A stretch of DNA of 16,687 nt from Acidimicrobiaceae bacterium. GTDB taxonomy: Bacteria; Actinomycetota; Acidimicrobiia; Acidimicrobiales; RAAP-2. Position 1 is the first letter of the stretch. Every line of letters begins with the position of its first letter. Both the position numbers and the translations under genes were made by a program. Location: the NCBI GenBank assembly GCA_003157945.1, contig PMFY01000095.1:1-16687 (forward strand), read 5' to 3'. Positions 14,145 to 16,687 of the stretch are shown here, piece after piece. Under the pieces are notes generated by a model. The model had not been told where the DNA came from and made no database searches. It worked only from the letters and a program-made list of their open reading frames with translations.

Positions 14145-14185
14145 CCCGGTCGGTCAGAACGCTACCCAGGGGAGAGGGCGAACGT

Positions 14186-15172
14186 ATGCCGGAGGCACGA
14201 CCCAAGGCACTGGTGACCGCGGCGGTGCGGGGCCCCGGCCTCGAACTGCTCGGCGAGTTGGCCGACCTCACCCTCGACTCGTGGCTCGACCAGCCGACGC
14301 TGCGCATCTACGACGCCGACCAGCTGGCGGCCCGTATGGAGGCCGAAGGGGCCACCATCGCCGTGGTGGAGAGCGACCGCTGTGCCGGCCCGCTCTTCGA
14401 GCTGCCGCTGGTGGCGGTGTGCAGCTGCCGGGGCGACCCCAACAACGTCGACGTGGCCGCCGCCACCGAGGCGGGGGTGCCCGTGCTGCGGGCACCGGGG
14501 CGCAACGCCGACGCCGTGGCCGAGCTGACGGTCGCGCTCCTGTTCGGCGCCACCCGCCAGATCGTCGACGCCGACGCCGACGTGCGCAAGGGCGACATCT
14601 ACAAGGACGGCACCATCCCCTACCAGCGCTTCCGGGCCTGGGAGCTGGCCGGTCGCACGGTCGGCCTGGTCGGCCTGGGCGCCGTGGCCCGAGCCCTGCG
14701 GTGGCGGCTGCGGGGGCTCGGGATGGAGGTGATCGCCTACGACCCGTACGCCGACGAGCCCACGGTCGGGCTCGACGAGCTGCTCGAGCGCTCGGACGTG
14801 GTCTCGCTGCACGCCCCGGTGACCCCCGAGACCACGGGCATGATCGGGACCGAGCAGTTCGCCGCCATGCGGCCGGGCGTGGTCTTCCTCAACTCCGCCC
14901 GGGCCGCGTTGCACGACACCGACGCGCTGGTGGCCGCCCTCACCTCGGGCCAGGTGGCCGCCGCCGGACTGGACCACTTCGAAGGGGAGTTCCTGGCCCC
15001 GGAACATCCGCTGTGCCATCTCCCGTCGGTGGTGCTGACCCCCCACATCGGTGGCGCCACCTACGACACCGAGGCGAACCACACCCGGATCATCGCCGAG
15101 GACCTGTGCCGGCTGCTGGCCGGCGCACGGCCGCTCCACATCGTCAATCCCGACGTGCTGGCCCGTCCATGA
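14186..15172 (+). CDS. D-isomer-specific 2-hydroxyacid dehydrogenase (phosphoglycerate dehydrogenase-like)
   Basis: A 328-aa NAD(P)-dependent enzyme that would interconvert a 2-hydroxy acid and its 2-keto acid. It lacks a C-terminal ACT domain, so it is the short form and not a regulated SerA. Motifs: the NAD site GLVGLGAVARAL (160-171), in which the third Gly of GxGxxG is Ala; VVSLHAPVTPET (205-216); catalytic Arg239 in LNSARAALHD; catalytic Glu (266 or 268) in LDHFEGEF; and catalytic His287 in TPHIGGAT. The ATG at 14186 is chosen because GGGGAGAGGG lies 7 nt upstream; the frame is open further upstream without a good site. It is the first gene of an operon with DUF35 and the thiolase-like gene. 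Substrate is unknown; the nearby kinase suggests a sugar acid. Confidence 0.9.
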   Translation: MPEARPKALVTAAVRGPGLELLGELADLTLDSWLDQPTLRIYDADQLAARMEAEGATIAVVESDRCAGPLFELPLVAVCSCRGDPNNVDVAAATEAGVPVLRAPGRNADAVAELTVALLFGATRQIVDADADVRKGDIYKDGTIPYQRFRAWELAGRTVGLVGLGAVARALRWRLRGLGMEVIAYDPYADEPTVGLDELLERSDVVSLHAPVTPETTGMIGTEQFAAMRPGVVFLNSARAALHDTDALVAALTSGQVAAAGLDHFEGEFLAPEHPLCHLPSVVLTPHIGGATYDTEANHTRIIAEDLCRLLAGARPLHIVNPDVLARP

Positions 15173-15189
15173 CGCCGGTCCGGGGATGA
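15169..15189 (+). CDS. Possible 6-codon relay ORF between dehydrogenase and DUF35 genes
   Basis: ATG at 15169 overlaps the dehydrogenase TGA (15170-15172) as ATGA, encodes MTPVRG, and ends with TGA at 15187-15189. That stop in turn overlaps the DUF35 ATG (15186-15188), again as ATGA. It could pass terminating ribosomes from one gene to the next. It may be fortuitous given its length. Confidence 0.3.
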   Translation: MTPVRG

Positions 15190-15668
15190 CAGCGGGCGGC
15201 ACCGGTTCGGGCGGCACCGGTTCGGGCCACGACGACGGCGCCTACCCGGCGCGCGGACCGGCCCTGCGGCTGCTGCCCCGCATCGAGCCCGAGAACGAGT
15301 TCTTCTGGACCGGCGGCGCCGACGGACGGCTCCGCTTCCTCCGGTGCCGGGCGTGCCGCACCTACGTCCATCCGCCGTCACCGCGCTGCCCCGAGTGCCT
15401 GTCGTCCGAACTGGCCCCCGAGGAGGTGAGCGGGCGGGCGACCGTCGTCGCCCACACGGTCAACGTCCAGGAGTGGATCCCGGGCAGCGGGCCGTACCTG
15501 GTCGGACTGGTGGCCATCGAGGAGGACGAGCGGGTGCGCCTCATGACGAACCTGGTGGACGTGGCCGTCGGGGACGTGCGCACCGGCATGGCCGTCGAGG
15601 TCGTGTTCGACCACCACGACGACGTCTACCTCCCGCTCTTCCGGCCGGCGACCGGGGACCGGCCATGA
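15186..15668 (+). CDS. DUF35 OB-fold / zinc-ribbon protein (acyl-CoA-associated)
   Basis: A 160-aa DUF35 protein. These proteins pair with thiolase-like or dehydratase partners, as ChsH2 does with Ltp2 in sterol side-chain breakdown, where they bind acyl-CoA and shape the partner's active site. The rubredoxin-like zinc ribbon is clear: CRAC (Cys54, Cys57) and CPEC (Cys68, Cys71). The following OB-fold covers about residues 83-150 and includes VVAHTVNVQEWIPG and PYLVGLVAIEE. The N-terminus has a Gly/Thr/Ser stretch made by a perfect 15-bp tandem duplication. The ATG at 15186 is 13 nt after the dehydrogenase stop and has only a weak G-run upstream. The stop overlaps the thiolase-like ATG as ATGA, a strong sign that the two products act together. 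Confidence 0.9.
   Translation: MTAGGTGSGGTGSGHDDGAYPARGPALRLLPRIEPENEFFWTGGADGRLRFLRCRACRTYVHPPSPRCPECLSSELAPEEVSGRATVVAHTVNVQEWIPGSGPYLVGLVAIEEDERVRLMTNLVDVAVGDVRTGMAVEVVFDHHDDVYLPLFRPATGDRP
15196..15225. repeat. 15-bp perfect tandem duplication in the DUF35 N-terminus
   Basis: GCGGCACCGGTTCGG occurs twice head-to-tail at 15196-15210 and 15211-15225. It is in frame and encodes a repeated G-T-G-S-G unit ahead of the folded domain. Copy-number change would lengthen or shorten a disordered tail without breaking the frame. Confidence 0.85.
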
Positions 15669-16687
15669 GCGCCGGGTCCGGGGAGCCGCTCGAACGGCAG
15701 GCCGTCATCTCGGGGATCGGCCAGTCGGCCGTGGGCCGTCGGCTCGGGCGCACCGGCCTCGACCTGACCCTGGACGCCTGCCTGGCGGCGGTGGCCGACG
15801 CCGGACTCACCCGCGACGACATCGACGGCCTGGCCACCTATCCGGGCATGGGGGTGGGGACCCCCGGGTTCGCCGGCCCGACCACGCCGGAGGTCCAGGA
15901 CGCCCTCCGCCTGCGCCTGAACTGGCACGACGGCGGTGGCGAGGGCCCCGGGCAGATGCGGGCCCTCATCGCCGCCTGCCTGGCCGTGGGCGCCGGACTG
16001 GCCCGCCACGTGCTGGTCTACCGGACGGTGACCGAGTCGACCGCCCAGGGCACCGGCGGCCGCCAGGGGATCGGCGGCGCGGGCGGAGGGGACGGCGGCG
16101 TGCCGCGGTTCTCCGGGTTCCTGCAGTGGTCGCTCCCGTTCGGGGCGGTGTCCGCCGTCAACTGGATCGCCCTCGTCGCCCAGCGGCGGATGCACGAGTT
16201 CGGACTGACCCGTGAGCAGTTGGCCCAGATCGCCCTCAACGCCCGGCGCAACGCCGCCGACAATCCGTCGGCCATCTACCGGGACCCCATGAGCCTGGCC
16301 GACTACCTCGACGCCCGGATGATCTCGACGCCGCTGTGCCTCTACGACTGCGACGCCCCGAGCGACGGGTCCACCGCACTGGTGGTGTCCCACCGCGACC
16401 ACGCCCCGGACACACCCCATCCGGTGTGCCAGGTCAACGCGGTCGGCACCGCGCTGCGCGGGCGACCGAGCTGGGACCAGTTCGACGACATGACGACCAT
16501 GGCGGCCCGTGACGCGGCGGCCTCGATGTGGGAGCGGACCGACCTGCGGCCCGCGGACGTCGACATCGCCCAGCTCTACGACGGGTTCTCGATCCTGGCC
16601 ATGGTGTGGCTGGAGGCGCTGGGGTTCTGTGGACGGGGCGAGAGCGGGCCGTTCGTCGAGGACGGCGTGACCATCAGCCGGACGGGC
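15665..16687 (+). CDS. SCP2/Ltp-type thiolase-like protein (partial, C-terminus off window)
   Basis: 341 codons are visible from ATG at 15665, overlapping the DUF35 stop as ATGA. Relatives are about 390 aa, so roughly 50 residues are missing. The order of blocks matches the SCP-x/Ltp branch of the thiolase superfamily: AVISGIGQSAVGRR (13-26), ALIAACLAVGAGLARHVLVYR (100-120), LYDCDAPSDGSTALVVS (226-242), and IAQLYDGFSILAMVWLEALGF (301-321). The usual nucleophilic Cys expected before the ALIAAC helix is absent; the segment reads GEGPGQMRAL. It is therefore unlikely to be a classical thiolase, and an Ltp2-like retro-aldolase acting with DUF35 is a better guess. It should use an acyl-CoA substrate in the cytoplasm. 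The His and Cys motifs of the C-terminal end lie outside the window. Confidence 0.88.
   Translation, partial: MSAGSGEPLERQAVISGIGQSAVGRRLGRTGLDLTLDACLAAVADAGLTRDDIDGLATYPGMGVGTPGFAGPTTPEVQDALRLRLNWHDGGGEGPGQMRALIAACLAVGAGLARHVLVYRTVTESTAQGTGGRQGIGGAGGGDGGVPRFSGFLQWSLPFGAVSAVNWIALVAQRRMHEFGLTREQLAQIALNARRNAADNPSAIYRDPMSLADYLDARMISTPLCLYDCDAPSDGSTALVVSHRDHAPDTPHPVCQVNAVGTALRGRPSWDQFDDMTTMAARDAAASMWERTDLRPADVDIAQLYDGFSILAMVWLEALGFCGRGESGPFVEDGVTISRTG

Noticed and set aside
12003..14216. Long plus-strand open frame over the SDR 3' half, kinase antisense and dehydrogenase start
   Set aside because: It overlaps three real genes in other frames and shows only Arg/Pro/Gly-rich sequence without domains.
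1..16687. Mobile element, phage, toxin-antitoxin or defence genes
   Set aside because: No transposase, integrase, nuclease or toxin motif was recognised on either strand, and composition looks even across the window.

Overview
This window is very GC-rich (clearly above 70% by eye, not computed), has strong third-position G/C bias and uses many GTG starts. That fits a high-GC Actinomycetota genome, possibly Acidimicrobiia or a related environmental lineage. The lineage guess rests on overall protein style, such as the LivJ-type binding protein and the DUF35/SCP2-thiolase pair, and not on any marker gene. I see no rRNA, tRNA, CRISPR, insertion sequence, phage or plasmid gene. The window looks chromosomal and metabolic.

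Layout. (1) 1-7220 is a carbohydrate block. The minus strand carries GH1, GH4 and a 3-hydroxyisobutyrate-dehydrogenase-like NAD(P) enzyme that runs off the left edge. A ThuA-like gene reads rightward from 3965. A PhyH-type dioxygenase and a GH13 alpha-glucosidase-type enzyme read leftward toward it. (2) 7358-11000 is a transport block. An orphan LivJ-type solute-binding protein on the minus strand is divergent from a two-gene DrrAB-like ABC-2 pair on the plus strand. (3) 11029-12621 holds a PIG-L deacetylase and an SDR oxidoreductase on the plus strand. (4) 12657-14036 is an FGGY sugar kinase on the minus strand, convergent with the SDR and divergent from block 5. (5) 14186-16687 is a tightly packed plus-strand operon: D-2-hydroxyacid dehydrogenase, DUF35 OB-fold/zinc-ribbon protein, then an SCP2/Ltp-type thiolase-like protein cut by the right edge.

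How the genes may work together (inference). Block 1 could hydrolyse alpha- and beta-glucosides and process oxidised sugars: GH4 enzymes act through an NAD+-dependent 3-keto intermediate, and ThuA proteins are linked to 3-keto-disaccharide metabolism. The kinase, SDR and 2-hydroxyacid dehydrogenase could handle a sugar or sugar acid. The DUF35/thiolase pair more likely does acyl-CoA or retro-aldol chemistry.

No spectacular new system is evident. The most interesting signals are in gene-start architecture. Several genes have a TANNNT hexamer 6-7 nt before an ATG/GTG, as in leaderless actinobacterial promoters. Three main genes are preceded by tiny ORFs of 6-15 codons that end at or just before the main start. 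The FGGY kinase has no standard start codon that would include its conserved N-terminal strand.
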